NCBI RefSeq assembly: GCF_963576615.1
Contig: NC_088716.1
Location: forward strand, 59,908,228-59,972,227
Length of the DNA stretch: 64,000 nt
From: Watersipora subatra
Taxonomy: Eukaryota; Bryozoa; Gymnolaemata; Cheilostomatida; Watersiporidae
Direction: 5' to 3'
Shown here piece after piece: positions 34,401 through 47,314 of this stretch (positions within the stretch are counted from its first letter, which is position 1; each line of letters opens with the position of its first letter). The notes beneath the pieces are model-generated. The model made no database searches. It saw nothing but the letters and a program-made list of their open reading frames with translations, and was not told the DNA's origin. The position numbers and the translations under genes were made by a program.

Positions 34401-37400
34401 CCAAACTGAACATGTTAAAGGGTATGAGTACTTCAGGTGTGACATGCTTCTTTGGTGACTGGAAAGAAGCTTCTTTCCCTGAAACATTAAATCAACTTTT
34501 ATTAATAACAGTATAAATGTGATAATCGTTATAGATGATAAAGTTTTTCAATTACTAATTGGAGGATTCTCTGCTATTAGGAAACTTTTAGAGTGCACAG
34601 TAACTAAATCGACTGACTCCATCTCACCTTCCAAAGGATTAACTTCTATAGCAGTATAGCCAGATTAATTTATTGTTTTTGCAGAAGGTTGTTTTCACGT
34701 TAGCTCAAATAACTCATTCAATTGATATTCACGGTAGGATATAACAGATAGATGTTACATAAGTTATAATTATAAGACATTATTATTAGGCATAACTTCA
34801 TACCTGTCAAATATAAGCTAGTTGAGTCCAAAACATTCAACGGCTGAAAAATGTACTTCATAATCAAATCAATGTTAATTTTTTTCTGAACGTCTTTCTG
34901 TAGATCTTCAGGCAATGTTGGTGCATTGCTATCTACAACAGCAAATAAACCCTTTGTGTTTTTTATTCAGTCAGCATGATATTTGTATTATAATTCTTAA
35001 TTGTTACGTGTACAGTAATGGCACTCAAGCAAATCTTCTGTCCATAAATTTTAACTAGCTGGTTCCTGCCTAGACTTTACGGTTTGGCTTGTGAGAAACA
35101 ATTCTTCTTTGTCGGAGCATAAAATGAAACTGTTCGACTACTCTCCATCTTTAATGCCGGTTATATATCTGTGAATGATATAATTAACGTTGGTTCACTT
35201 AACTCAAATTAGACTAAATAGTTTTTGCTATGGTGCTGATACCTTCTATTTCGGGCTGCTGGCTTGTCATTGGTAATTCATAAACAGTCCGCTCTTCCTG
35301 AGGACCTCCGCAAGCAGTGCTCTCTAAAATTAATGCGATGAATATATGCATTAAATTATTGCTTAACATTAAAGTGGCAGTATTTGTCATTTGTTCATTT
35401 GATAAATGAGTTGTCTTCTCGTGTCTACAAGTGATATGCTAGTTTGCAACAGATGGATGAATACAGAAATAGAAACACACATATAGAAAAGAATGAGTAT
35501 AAATCTAATCATATGCTGAAGTTGCAATAAATACTATGGAACAGAGCTCTGTAAGGTTGAAGCATTGAAGGGTTATTGTAAACTTGTGCCTAACTACAAT
35601 TGAAACAAAACTCTAATCAGCGAGTTTCGCCAGTTTTAGAGTTGCCAGAGTTCACAGATACTACTAAAGTAATTATAATCTACGAGTGCTGTCAAAATGG
35701 AAAATCACAACTGCTAGAGGCTTTTGATGACCAGTAATGGTTTGAGAGTTCCGCTTATATCTGCTGTTAGCACTGATTGGTTAGTAAATAAATAGGTCAA
35801 CTAGCTGATAGCTAGTATATTTTTTGTCATCATCGTTCTATTATAACAAATTCTGGGCTTTTTATAAGTTAGGGTTAGGGTTATAGAGTTAGGGTTATAA
35901 CCTAGCGAATACAGCAACAAGCTTTTATAGAAATTTGAACAATTTAATATCTAAAATGTTAGTTGTAAGAATAACAGATGAAAGCCATCAGAATTAATAA
36001 CTAGTCAGGTAAGAGTATGCAAACGAGTGCAGATGCACAAGAGTACACTTTTCTATCATTTGCGATTGTTTTTGATGTTTGAAGTGATTTGACTGCCAGG
36101 TTTTTTTCGATTTTAATCTTAAAACATCCTGGCAGTCAAATCACTTCAAACATCAAAAATAATCGCAAATGATAGAAAAATACCAATAATTTCTGATAAA
36201 ATCTACTAAAATATATCTGCCAGGAGTGGTTGACTGTAAACTCTTACAGTTCTAAAATCATAGTCTTTGAATTCTAATGTTAATAAAATACAGTATAACC
36301 TCCAGTTTTAAGTTATAGAAACAACTCGGCTCTTACAAAAGTATGCTGTTAACCAAGACAGCGTACAGTAAGGAATAGACAGTGAATGATATTACAAAAA
36401 TATAACTGTTGATTCTCCCATGTTTTTCAAAGACTTGATTGATACTTTAATATCTTGTAACAAACTGTGAGTCATACTACCTTGAAAGAGTGAAAAATCA
36501 CTGTCCATCTGCTGCGGAGAGTCAGATGTTTGGCTTCTGTCATGGATGGTTTGCTTGTAAGTAGAACTCCAGGCAACAGGGAATGATGAGCTGTTATGGC
36601 GAACTAATCGTCCATTGCTAGTTTCTGGGTTTGTTTCAGAAACAGATGTGATTTGCCCTGCAGAGAACGGTAAATTACACCACATGCATTTTTCATATAA
36701 ATATGCGTGAAATAGCAGCGTCTAAAAACAAACTTTAACATCATGATAGAAAACTATAACAAGACTGAGCATATCCTGTTGAGAAGATTGTATTGCCGGT
36801 AGCTTTTCTACCTGTGCAACCAACTCATTTCTCTCCTTTCTAATAAATTTTAACTATACCTGCAATCTGCCTCTTAGCTGCCTCTTCCTCTTCAGTTTCA
36901 TAAACTGCGATATTAGGCTTGCATTCAAAAATTTGAGGAACACTTCTTTCAGTTTCACCATGGAAGTCAGACACTGACTTGAATATTTGCTTTTCCACTT
37001 GATCAGAAGAATGAATGCCTCCAGCTGTGAAAACATTGGAGTCATTGGCATCTTCAGTTGGTAGCTCTGTGTTCTTAGCATGCATCTGTTCAGCAAGATG
37101 TGGACGGTCAGCATCTGGCAAAGATTCTAGAATATTCTGCTCCATAGATGAATAGCCAAAGGTGAGGGCAGTGTACGGTGCTAAGAGACCCTCATGATTA
37201 TGCATGAGTAGAGCTCTAAGTCTATCTGAAGGGTCTACCAAATCCATGAGGTGCTTGAACGTGTCCACATGTCCTTGCATGATTGCCTCAATGATGGGGG
37301 TATTTACATCTGAGGAACTACCGTGAACAAAAAGCAGATCGAGTTGTTCTTCTCTACTAACGGAGGCTAGAAGGACATCAGCTATATCAGTGAATCCTTT

Positions 37401-39341
37401 GAAGGCCGCAATGTGAAGAACTGTTTTCTTAGAATCATTCAACAGCGAAAGAATTTTATGTCTGCAGACATCTTCTAATGCACTTAGTATAGCACACACT
37501 GTCTTATAATGTTGACCAACAACAGCACCACCAAGAGGAATGTTCCCCTTATCATCTTCAAGAGACAGCAACTCATACTTCTCTTGTGAACTAGCAGAAC
37601 CTAGAAGCTCGTTCAGAACTTCTGTAAAGCCGTGAAAGGCAGCATGGTGAACACATGTCATACCAAACTTGTTTTGGATCTTTAGAATAGGAAAAATATT
37701 GAACTCCGCTTTTGCGCTAAGAAGACATCTAATGGTTGAGAGGTGGGACTTGCGGGCAGCAAGAGAAATGGCCGTGTCTCCATCATTATTGTGTAACATC
37801 AACAATTCCTTTTTTTGAGTTGAGTTTGCCAAGTCTAATATGAACTTCACTACATTCGAGCAGCCACAGTAGGATGCGTGTAGAATGGCAGCATTTCCAT
37901 CTCTGCTTGGCTTTAAGAGTAAATGATTTATTTGATCTGAGCTGAGAAAAGATGCAATATTTCTGATCACTTGGGATTGGTCATGCTTGGCAGCGACAAA
38001 GATCATATTGTCTCCAAACTTGTTTTTAGATATCAGGTGTTCATACCTCAACTTTACTGTAAGGGGTCGGAGCAAAACTCTAGTGATATCAGCATAGCCA
38101 TGATACGCAGCAAGCAATAGTGGTGTATTACCGTCGTTGTCAACTAGGCGTAGCAATTTATCAAGCTCTTCCGGTTGAAGTTGGTTTACTATGGCTTTGA
38201 CAATGTCTAGGTAACCATTGTCTGTGGCAAGTAATAAAAGAGTCGAACCATTTTTGTCTTGTTGCTGCAACAACTTTTCCTTCAGGTCAAGAGGAACATT
38301 GTCTAGTATAAGAATGACTGAGTCAGCTTGTTTATGGTTAACTGCAGAGAACAAATAGGAATTTCCATCATCATTTTCTTTGTGTAGAAGATCGGCCAGT
38401 GATGCAAAACTGATAGATTTAAGCAAGTGCTTGATTTCCTGTCTGCGGTGAGGATGGTTGGCACAAGAACTAGCAAGGGACTCTTGCAGAAGTTTGCATT
38501 TGTCTTCTAGCGCGGTATAACGCAAAACTATGTCAGTATTAGCGGGCTGATTGTGTTCAATGGCAAGCCGAAGCAAGGACTGACTGTTGATATGCTGCTC
38601 TGGTAAATAGTTTGCTGATAAAATTGAATCTAGCATAATGCTGAAACTCGAGCAGTGGCCCTTACAAATGGCAAACTCTAATGCTGACATGCTGTCAAAA
38701 CTTTTGAAAGTGAGCAGCTCATACCTTTGCTTTGGGGTTAGATTCCATAAAAGCATTCTTACAATGTCCTCATGACCATGTTTAGCCGCTAGCGTGAGAG
38801 CATTTTGACCCTCGTTATTGGCCAGGGTGAGCAAGTCGTATAGCATATTTTGCGGAGTCAGCTTTAAAATCTTTTTGATGACATCTATGTGGCCGTGTTT
38901 AGACGCCACCATTAGAGCAGACTCTCCAGCACTGTTTTGTTGAAACAACATCTTCCGGCACAGGTCGGCGGTAGAGCTTGACTTCAAATAGGAAACACGA
39001 GTCGCAGCAGTCCCGTCTTTTGTTGATACATGAGCTTTTGCCATCTTTTCAGCCTTGTCTACTTTCAGTAGATTCAAACTTGTTACTTCCTCAGATGAAA
39101 CACAACTACTATAGCTGCTAGAAGGGAGCACAATGGAAGAATCTTCAGTTGGTAGCTGTGTCTCCTTCACTAGTTGATCTGCTGGCACCGCGCTGAATAA
39201 ACCTTGAATCAAACCTAAATGTCCACAAGCAGCAGCTCTGAACAGAACTCTTTCTTTTGGGCAGCCTTTCAAGATGTCCATACTCATAGTTGTTGATAGT
39301 GCAAAAGAGTTTTCAGCGTGTCTGTTCCACTGATCATTCAC
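31462..39341 (-). CDS. Ankyrin-repeat protein with acidic linker exons; likely the 5' part of an ankyrin/peptidase-like gene
   Basis: Exon 1, 39341-36860, encodes 827 residues from MNDQWNRHAENSF and holds about 16 ankyrin-type repeats of roughly 36-40 residues (for example GQNALTLAAKHGHEDIVRML, NTPLLLAAYHGYADITRVLL), each followed by a helical L..LL insert. Exon 2 starts at 36657 in matching phase 1. It can end at a donor at 36481, or read on to a stop at 36392, giving a 915-residue ankyrin-only protein. Linker exons follow at 35323-35243, 34932-34804, 34478 (ending 34432 or 34332) and 31600-31462. They are acidic and Ser/Pro/Gln-rich and mostly phase 1 at both sides. The last ends in phase 1 and fits the exon at 26344. 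With the 34432 donor the whole chain to 20481 is 1,541 codons including the stop. Exon 1 is solid; the linkers and the fusion are inferred. Confidence 0.7.
32511..32890 (-). mobile_element. Helitron-like 3' end, copy B (non-autonomous)
   Basis: On the minus strand: hairpin CCCGGACAATGCCGGG, then CATTTAG, then CTAG followed by T. The body is shared with copy C over some 380 bp (CAACTGTAACTT, TGTGAAATAA, TTAGCAAGTAAT, GATTACAAT). No 5' end could be placed. Confidence 0.55.
35866..35902 (+). repeat. Short telomere-like repeat
   Basis: GTTAGGGTTAGGGTTATAGA followed by GTTAGGGTTATAA gives three TTAGGG hexamers. Too short to be a telomere; perhaps an interstitial relic or chance. Confidence 0.5.
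36049..36179. mobile_element. Foldback MITE-like palindrome, about 52-bp arms
   Basis: Arms at 36049-36100 (with GATGTTTGAAGTGATTTGAC) and 36128-36179 are reverse complements with about one mismatch, around a 27-bp spacer. A related, diverged half lies inside the hAT-type element at about 62651-62702 (TTGTTTGAAGTGATGTGATT). It is in the intron after ankyrin exon 2. Confidence 0.85.
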
Positions 39342-42300
39342 CAGTCAATCGCTGTAGCTTAACAACTACTGTACTATGTGCCTACAGGCTTGTTTTCATC
39401 TATTATTGACACAGTAGGCTGAGTGCAAGCGAGGAAGTTTTTTTAACGAGCGGCGGAGGACTACCACCTGTCAATAGATTAGATAGATATCACATGTTTA
39501 TTATTTTGGCAGCTTGACAACTTTTCGTTCATAACTCAATGCTTGACCTACTTAACTTTTGTTGTTTTTATATCAAGTTTTCAAACATAAGATAGCCAAT
39601 TATTGTTAAGGATATGGGTGATAATAATGAAATACTAAATATAAGTTGATTTGAGAACTGCTCGTCTTTTACTATTGTAAGGTCTACCCTATATCATTGC
39701 TCAATCCACTCAAGTAACGTATTATTTTACTTTTGTTTCAAACTAAACGCTGACCAAGTATTTTTCTAAGCATGAGGAAGAGTAAGAAGTACAAAGCCAC
39801 AAAGCAGGTCCTGACTGAATCCCCAACATAGAGAATGGGCCATCTGTGCTTAGTCACATTTCCGTCATTTCACCAATTCTTTTTTGGCTTGGAGAAGCCC
39901 TTTCGTCAATTAGGAAAAAAGGACTGATTGATAGGTAAAAAAGTTGTGATCAAACAAACTGAAGTAATCAATAGTGCAACTGCATGTGACGGCATATAAG
40001 TCATTGATCGGTCTATAGTGCTTGTGAGCTAAATTTACATCTACTTGATTTTACTCGCTGATGTAAGCAAACAGCTAAAAGATTCTACAATTACGCATAC
40101 AAGCAGTACAATTACGAGTTGTCTGTTCACATGACAGCAAATACTTGTTGATAGGATGTTAGTAGTACAATTCGGACCTTTCAATATACTGAGGTGACAA
40201 TAAAAACAATAAGTAATTTATGTTTGTAGCTATGTGAGGGTTTGAACAGTGTGAATGGAGAGCTGAGAATTACATATGCAGTGCAAATGGTAGAAAGTCT
40301 ACAAGGGATACAAAAGAGATTTGCTTGCATGAAGATCTAAAGACCTCATAAATTCTCATTCTAAAAAGTTACATTTTTTGTAAATTTGTGACTTGTGTAT
40401 ACATGTATACTCCAGCCATCATGTCCTTAGCTTTTGTTGTCATGATTATATACCTGAGATAATATAAAAATCTATGTTATAATAATGGTTATAACAAGTT
40501 ATTACAACATAATCATTATGTTTTTATAATTGTAATAAACATAATTATAACAGACTCAAAGGGATCGAGTCATATCATTATATATGTTATCAGGTAGCAA
40601 TGTATGGTATGAACTATAATAGTCATAGATCATGCAAAAGTTACCATAACAATTCAGTTATCTGTAACATCGTATTAATTGGTCAATATATGATTAATTT
40701 CTATACAAACAATGCTTCAAGCTATGCATTAAGTTGATCTCTATGGGTCCTTGCAGGTCAAGGTCATTTGTATTAACTAATAGAAGAAAAGTTAACGCTG
40801 TCACAAATCTTGCCTCTGTGACCAGTTACAATTTTCTTCGTTATTATTCTATTATTAGCCTATACTATTCTTCAGCATTTTATCTGAGCAGACACAGCGT
40901 AACTAATTGCCACGTATATTGCTTTATGGCACAGCCATTCTTTTGGACAACTACAGTAAACCTGGGTAGAGTGAGTTGTCTGCTCATGCTAAAAGGATCG
41001 AGCAGTATTGAAGTTGCTACATAATAGCTAAATGTACCCTTTATTGTTAAACAACCAAGAAGTTAGTTGAAGAAAAATGTCTGCCTTTCTTTCCAGAGCT
41101 GGCTGCCTATGCTAAGGACAAACCTTTTATGGCTAGTGGAAATATTTTCAGCCTCTTGCTAACTTCGCGTCCATGGCAGTCTGGAGTCCACCTAAAGACA
41201 GTGACATAATACATTCAACCAGAGAGCACAGTTGAAAATTTATAGTAATATGAACATTGAGTTGAACTTTCACACAAATATATTATGTATATGTATTATA
41301 CATTTACATCAAAATTTAGCAAATCTAACTAAAAAATTATTCTGGTAAAACTAGCTAAACTTTTCAAGCTAACTGCTTAAACATGAGCCCTTCAGTCAAA
41401 AGTCAGTTCTGGGAATCACACTTGAAATTTGCAGCAGATTGCAACTACATATAAGAAGATGCTTGCAAATAAGATTAATAAATATGAAAAACTGGAATAA
41501 TGAATTGGATAATTGGATAAATTTGTGTCATGTTCACTAAAGCCTTCAAATAAATTGGGTAGTTTTATAAAAAAAACCTCTCCTGATTTAAATAATTCTC
41601 AAAGCTTTTTCATAAAAATTAGAAATTGTTAAAAATTATCAGCAAGGTACCTTCTCCTGATAGGTCTATTCTTTTAAGGAGAGCTGCCATGACCTTGTAG
41701 TCTAAAATGCTTGACCTGCAAGCAAGGTTGGAGTTTAAGGCAGTGCAATTCATGCAAATTGCTTTCTACAACTGGCTATGTCACCAGTTGTCGAGGTGCC
41801 CTTGACACTAAACTTAGATATGTCCAGCCGCTATCACAGAGCCATTATCTTAATAGAATGTGCACAGTCTCTGCTTGAAATAAGATAAGCCGACATACTC
41901 CATCTTCGACGGATTGATCACACATTCTTCCAACACTGACATCAGCTTATTCCAAGCATTCATAAAACTGAGCTTATCGATTCTATTGACATAAAATATC
42001 AATGTTAAACTGTAAGAAAGTGCAAACATTTCACAAAGAAACAATTTAGAAGTTGTGATTTAAACAAAATGAAGGAATATTGATTCAGTGCAAATATAAA
42101 GTTACAAAGATAAACATGAGATAGATTACATGTAAGTAATTTCATTTCAGCTGAATAGATTGTTGCTTTGAAACTCCTGCTGATAAACAGTACAAACGCA
42201 GCGGCAGCCACTTTCAAGACTAGCTAGTGCTGCCATTTAGTGCCAGTAAAATCTCTACTGAGCAGCTGGATGATGGAGACTATCAGAGAGGACAGCGTAC

Positions 42301-43433
42301 TAATTATCACTAGTACTTCTAAACCTGTAAGTAGCCCAGACAATTTGCCATCTGAGATTCTTTAACCAGACGTACCAGTTTACGCCTCTTTGAATCAAAT
42401 TGATTTCAAGGTTGGTTTGAGAAGAATGGCAGTTTCCTGATTGGCCTGTTTATGTAGTCACAATCGTCACTGAAACGAAAACAACGCGAGCTCACTGAAC
42501 AATGGCCGCTCGCTTTGCAAGGGTCTCGTTTGTCAGATGGGGTCTGCTTATAAAGCAGGAGGTAGCTCAGCCTTGCTGTTTATGTTCTAATTCTATTGTA
42601 TGAAGCTAATGTCTGGCACTGCATGGCAGGTTGTTTATGGCAGCCGGCGTGAGAGTACTTGCTTGCCAAGAACGTTTTGCAATACTCCTTAATCGGAGTA
42701 AAAATTGCGGCGTATGTTCAGGAAACAACAAAGGCTTGTGTGTTGGTAATAAGTGTATGAATGGATACCTTCTTTGGGATGATGCCCTATAATAGCTGAC
42801 TACTGATTTTTTATAGGTGACATGTAATTCATTGATAAAATAGCATCGATAGAAGCGTCTAATACAACGGTAAAAGAGGTTCCCATGAAAATCTTGATAA
42901 CGATAACGTATTATAGAACCACAGCAATAATATTTTTATTCCTCTTCCATGTGCAACATGTAGTTTAGAGTAATTGATGACATGACAGGACCGACCAGAC
43001 TCAGTGAAAATCATTGACAATAATATTAATTCAATCAACTTGAACAGCTTTGACCAGAACGGTCTTGTAACGACACAGTGAATACGCCTCTCAAGGAAGG
43101 CAATGACTACTATCAGTGAGTGTCATTTCTTCTAATAAGAAAAAGTGATTCATTGGTCTAGAGTAGCTCTATTAGTATCCAAGGCTTTAATAAACTCTTG
43201 CTACATTGACTAGTATCTTGTATTGCATGAAAACAGTCTATAGAGTCAGGCATTGACAGCTTTGGCCATTCAGTCATTAGCTCTTTTCATTCTCTTTGCT
43301 CACTACGTGTGATCAGTGATATAACACTCCAGCACCTCGCCTCTATGACTGTTACAACTACTACAAACACTTTAAACTGGAGCTTTCATAGGGAGCGTTG
43401 GGATCAGCAATCGTGCACATAAAACGCCTTGCA
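39342..43433. other. Intergenic region upstream of the ankyrin gene and of the 43434 gene
   Basis: About 4.1 kb between two divergent start codons, holding their 5' regions. I see no coding exon with family features, no tandem array and no element with clear ends. An ORF at 40734-41024 has no recognisable motif. Confidence 0.5.
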
Positions 43434-44841
43434 ATGATTTTACCATATATTGGGAGAAACAGTGATGCAGTACATGAGGTAAGACCATGTACCGAGAGTT
43501 GTTTCTTGAGAGCAACTGTACCCTAAGACTCTACAACTGGTGTTAGGTTAATGTGAAAATCCTTATGCCTTGGTTTTGATCTGATGTCACTATAAAACAC
43601 GGTCATGAGCTCAATGTAACAATTGGGGCAAATGTTTGACAAAGAATTTTGACAAACATCCATGTGAAACATTACAGCTTATGTAAAAACAGTACTGCAT
43701 TTCTTTTCATGCTTCAATTTTAGCGCAAGCATCGGGGTCGCGTCAGTCAGCCTAACTCTATATCACCACATAGAAAGCCAACAAAAGCAAAATCTAAGAT
43801 AGCTGCTGGAAACCACTGCTGTCAGCAATGCGTGCAAGAGTTTGAGCCAGCAAACCTACATTTACCGAAATTGGCTCCAAGCTCCATCATGCTCACAAGC
43901 CAATTTGGAAAGGAGGATAGTTTTACCAATGTTATAGACAGGTATGTCGCCAGTAGTGCTTGCAGAAGTCCCAAATCTTTGTATGATAGTATATAAATGC
44001 TGCGAGCAACTTCAAGAAGCTTCTGCCTTTGGATTATGATAGTCGCAGATACATTTATGGTACAGTAATTTATACTTTTTAGATGTTTCTACTTGGGACA
44101 TCATATAAAAAGACTCATGTATTAAACTTTGACATGTTTGAAAAGATGATCATGAATGACTAACTAACATAGATATGTTATTAAAATTTGCCTATGATAA
44201 TTGAAATACTTTTTTTTGTCAGTCTCGCTGAAGCTAACAGAGTCTCTGACATGACCACACAGTCGAGCGAGACAGGAACAAACCAATCAATGACCTCTAC
44301 CCCTCGCTTTCCCATATCGGACCATAGTTTTAGTCAGGATTGCGAGTCTGAGCTTCTCTTTCCTCGAATCGATTCTTGCAATCAAGTCACCAGCATGTCT
44401 GAAGCTCCTGACAGCTCTCAAGCCATACAACTGGGGCTTGAGCAACCACTCGACTTGGATGAATGCGCGCATAGGGGGAAGATAAAATGCTCCAAGTTCA
44501 ACGAAATTGGCAATTCGCATTCGAGAAAGAAGAAGGGTCCCAGCATTTCTTCAGGAAAAAAGTGGCATAGAGCAGAATCCTACGCAAACTCCAGTGTAAT
44601 CCAGATACAAAGTAAAAAAGAAAACATAAACTTTATGGACAGCCAGCTAAACAGCATCTATAACCCTTGGGAGAAGGCAAAGATTGATGAGCAGTTATCT
44701 TCTCATACAGAAAAGAAAGCACGGCCAGTCAGGTACCAATCGCTACCAGAACTCCACAAAGCTGACGAAAAATTTGACCATGTGAAAAACCTGACAAGTA
44801 AATCAGTCGAAAAGTACGTGCTAAATACAATGATGAGGTAA
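43434..44841 (+). CDS. Unknown Ser-rich, basic protein, three exons
   Basis: Exons 43434-43478, 43724-43941 and 44223-44841 join in frame (GT/AG borders, phases 0 and 2) into 293 residues: MILPYIGRNSDAVHE, then RKHRGRVSQPNSISPHRKPT, then a long Ser/Thr/Lys-rich exon. I do not recognise the family. Features seen: a basic segment (HRKPTKAKSK), HCCQQC at about residue 46, SRKKKGPS as a possible nuclear signal, and no membrane segment. It ends MMR then TAA, but the same bases read AG|GTAAGT, a near-consensus donor, so the gene could instead continue. An AATAAA at 44932-44937, about 90 bp on, favours a real end. The first exon could also be internal. Confidence 0.55.
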
Positions 44842-47314
44842 GTGATGAACTTGCTCTTCCTAACACTTGAGAGCATGCAAAATAACAATTTTTGGTTTCT
44901 ATACAACACTATAGCTTTTAGTTTGTTAGATAATAAAACTTCACCCTACAATTATAATTGAAAGTACGAAGATTAATTAAAAAAATCTAACCTGATTCTC
45001 AGTTTTATGGTTGCGCTACATTTGAGCATGCCACAATAAAATTTCGTTAACAACTTTTCTGAATGAGCAACCTCTCAGTTTCCCATCATAAGGGGGGTCC
45101 AGACAAAGTTTTTTCATTGTGATGTTACTATCTACATCTGCATACTTGCTGAGAATATGGCTGATCAAGTTTTGCAAGCGGTGATTCAATTAGTCAACCA
45201 AAGTCGAACCATGTCTTTTATTGCCAGTGTCAGAATGTGTCTAATCTATTGCTTGTAATCGGTCACCTCGTCCACACCTTTCTATCAGCTCTACGAGATA
45301 ATGTAAGGAAGAATCGAGTTTAACAGTCAAATAACAATCTTGTTTATTACCTTTCTCATGGGAAGCAATAACAATATGGAATAGCATTTATAATATTCAA
45401 ACAGTTCAACTCTGCGCTAGCCAGTGACTAGCTTAACAAATTCATATTGGCAAGATTATATTTCATGCGAGCTGTAAGCTATATTTAAATCAAAGTAATT
45501 AAAACAGATTAGGTGTTATTTCTTTGACACTCTTTGGTATCCTACTCACTGTTTGTCACTTGTAGTTGTTAGGACCCCCTGCAAGGGAAACACAATGTGA
45601 AATACTATAGCATTTACGGCACTGCATGCCCTGTCCTATTCTCTGAAACACGCCTGGTGCCATTTCATAATAGCCACGGATCATTTCTAATCAAACAGGG
45701 CTGAGAAAGCTGCCAGATTCGAGTGTCGAATTCCCACAATACCCCTTTCGCTTAAGACTAGAAGTGGAGCTGGATATACTAGCATCAAGTAACAGCAAAG
45801 GAACCACTGTGAGACTGCCTTACTTTTACTACAAACTGCTCAGCTGAATGGAGTTACACATCATCCTGTACCGTGCAATCCTAGTCCTCTTACCTACAAC
45901 CCCTGTAACTGAGTTATTCCAGACTTAACTGACATTTCTCAAGAAGTGTGCCAAGCATCTGCTTATTCAACGATGACACCCATCTGAAGGTTTTCGTGTG
46001 TTTTCGCCGGACCTCAAAGGAAATTGTCATTATATTTATTATACAAGCAGAAGATAAGTTGGCAACAATCCAGGTAGAGCAAACGCATAGATATATGTTC
46101 ATCTACTTATGACATGGAACCAAGACCTCACTTTTTGCTGCATCCACTTTCTCAGCACTTTTTGCCCTGATGCAGCTTCAGTGAATGGCTAACATATGCT
46201 GAGAATGCGTTATTAACATCTTAACTTTAATATATCTTACGAATTGTCTTTTACTAAAATAATAATATAATAACCAAATGAAACTTGTAACATCAGTTGA
46301 GTTAACAATCACATGTGAGATGCTGCCTCTAGCGCATACATTTCCCTCATTATATTTACTTCAGCTTCAATTGCACAAAAAAGCTAAAACTTAAGGCATC
46401 CGAGGCTGCATAAAAATTACAGTGGAAGATTGCAGCTACACGTGGAAGATGCATGGCATGCATTTTTTCACATGTAACTGGAGTTAGGAATATTTAAGAA
46501 AATCGGTGAAAGCAAAGATGAAAACATTTATTATATTTCTATCAGGAAATGAGTTACACAGATATACAAACCTATAAAATGGCAAGTAAGAAAGGAGAGA
46601 ATTCCATGCCGCAAGTTTCCATGAGTAGCTGTTCTTTAAATATTGTTAGCTAGTTTGTTAACGATCAATACGAATTTTTATAACAATATTAATATTCAAA
46701 GTCATGACAATAGAGTTGTCCCTCCTAGAGAGGCAATCATATTTATGTCTGGCTAGTGTACTAAGAGACTCTACTAAGCCATTCATTCAATGCAAATAAA
46801 GAAGAGTTCTATGAATACATATGGTCTCATACTTAGCACCTTTGAATTGCTACACATATTAGGAATTTCTTCAAGGTAAGGCAACTTCTGGTTTCTAGTC
46901 AGAATTAGAAAATACGTTCAAGAATCAAGTTACAATATATCGGACAGAAATCGGGTGCTTCTATGGCTGTTTATTGGCAGAATGTTAATAATTCCATCGT
47001 ATCGACTCAAAAGCCTCACACAGAGAGCATATTTGAAGCCATGAAAGTGAGTATCAGCTGCTGATGATCAACTGAGCGGAGAGACAATTTAGTCCAAGGA
47101 AGATGGGTAGACAGGGCCTGAAGAGTGACAGCAAGCTTATGTGTGCAACAATCAACCTGCTGACTGCTTTAGACTAGAGTTCCTCACTGCTATTATTCTT
47201 TCTCGCTCAACACTAAAATAATAAAGCTAGTTAAGAACTGGTATGAACTGGTATGAACATACCTATAAGTTTGTCAGGGTTCTTGGCAGGTAAAGAACAC
47301 AATAAAACTGGAAG
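44842..47314. other. Intergenic, no feature seen
   Basis: Apart from the AATAAA at 44932-44937 I see no exon with family features, no tandem array and no clear element ends in these 2.5 kb. Short ORFs here look random. Confidence 0.45.

Noticed and set aside
35866-35902. Telomere end
   Set aside because: Only three TTAGGG hexamers within ordinary intronic sequence.
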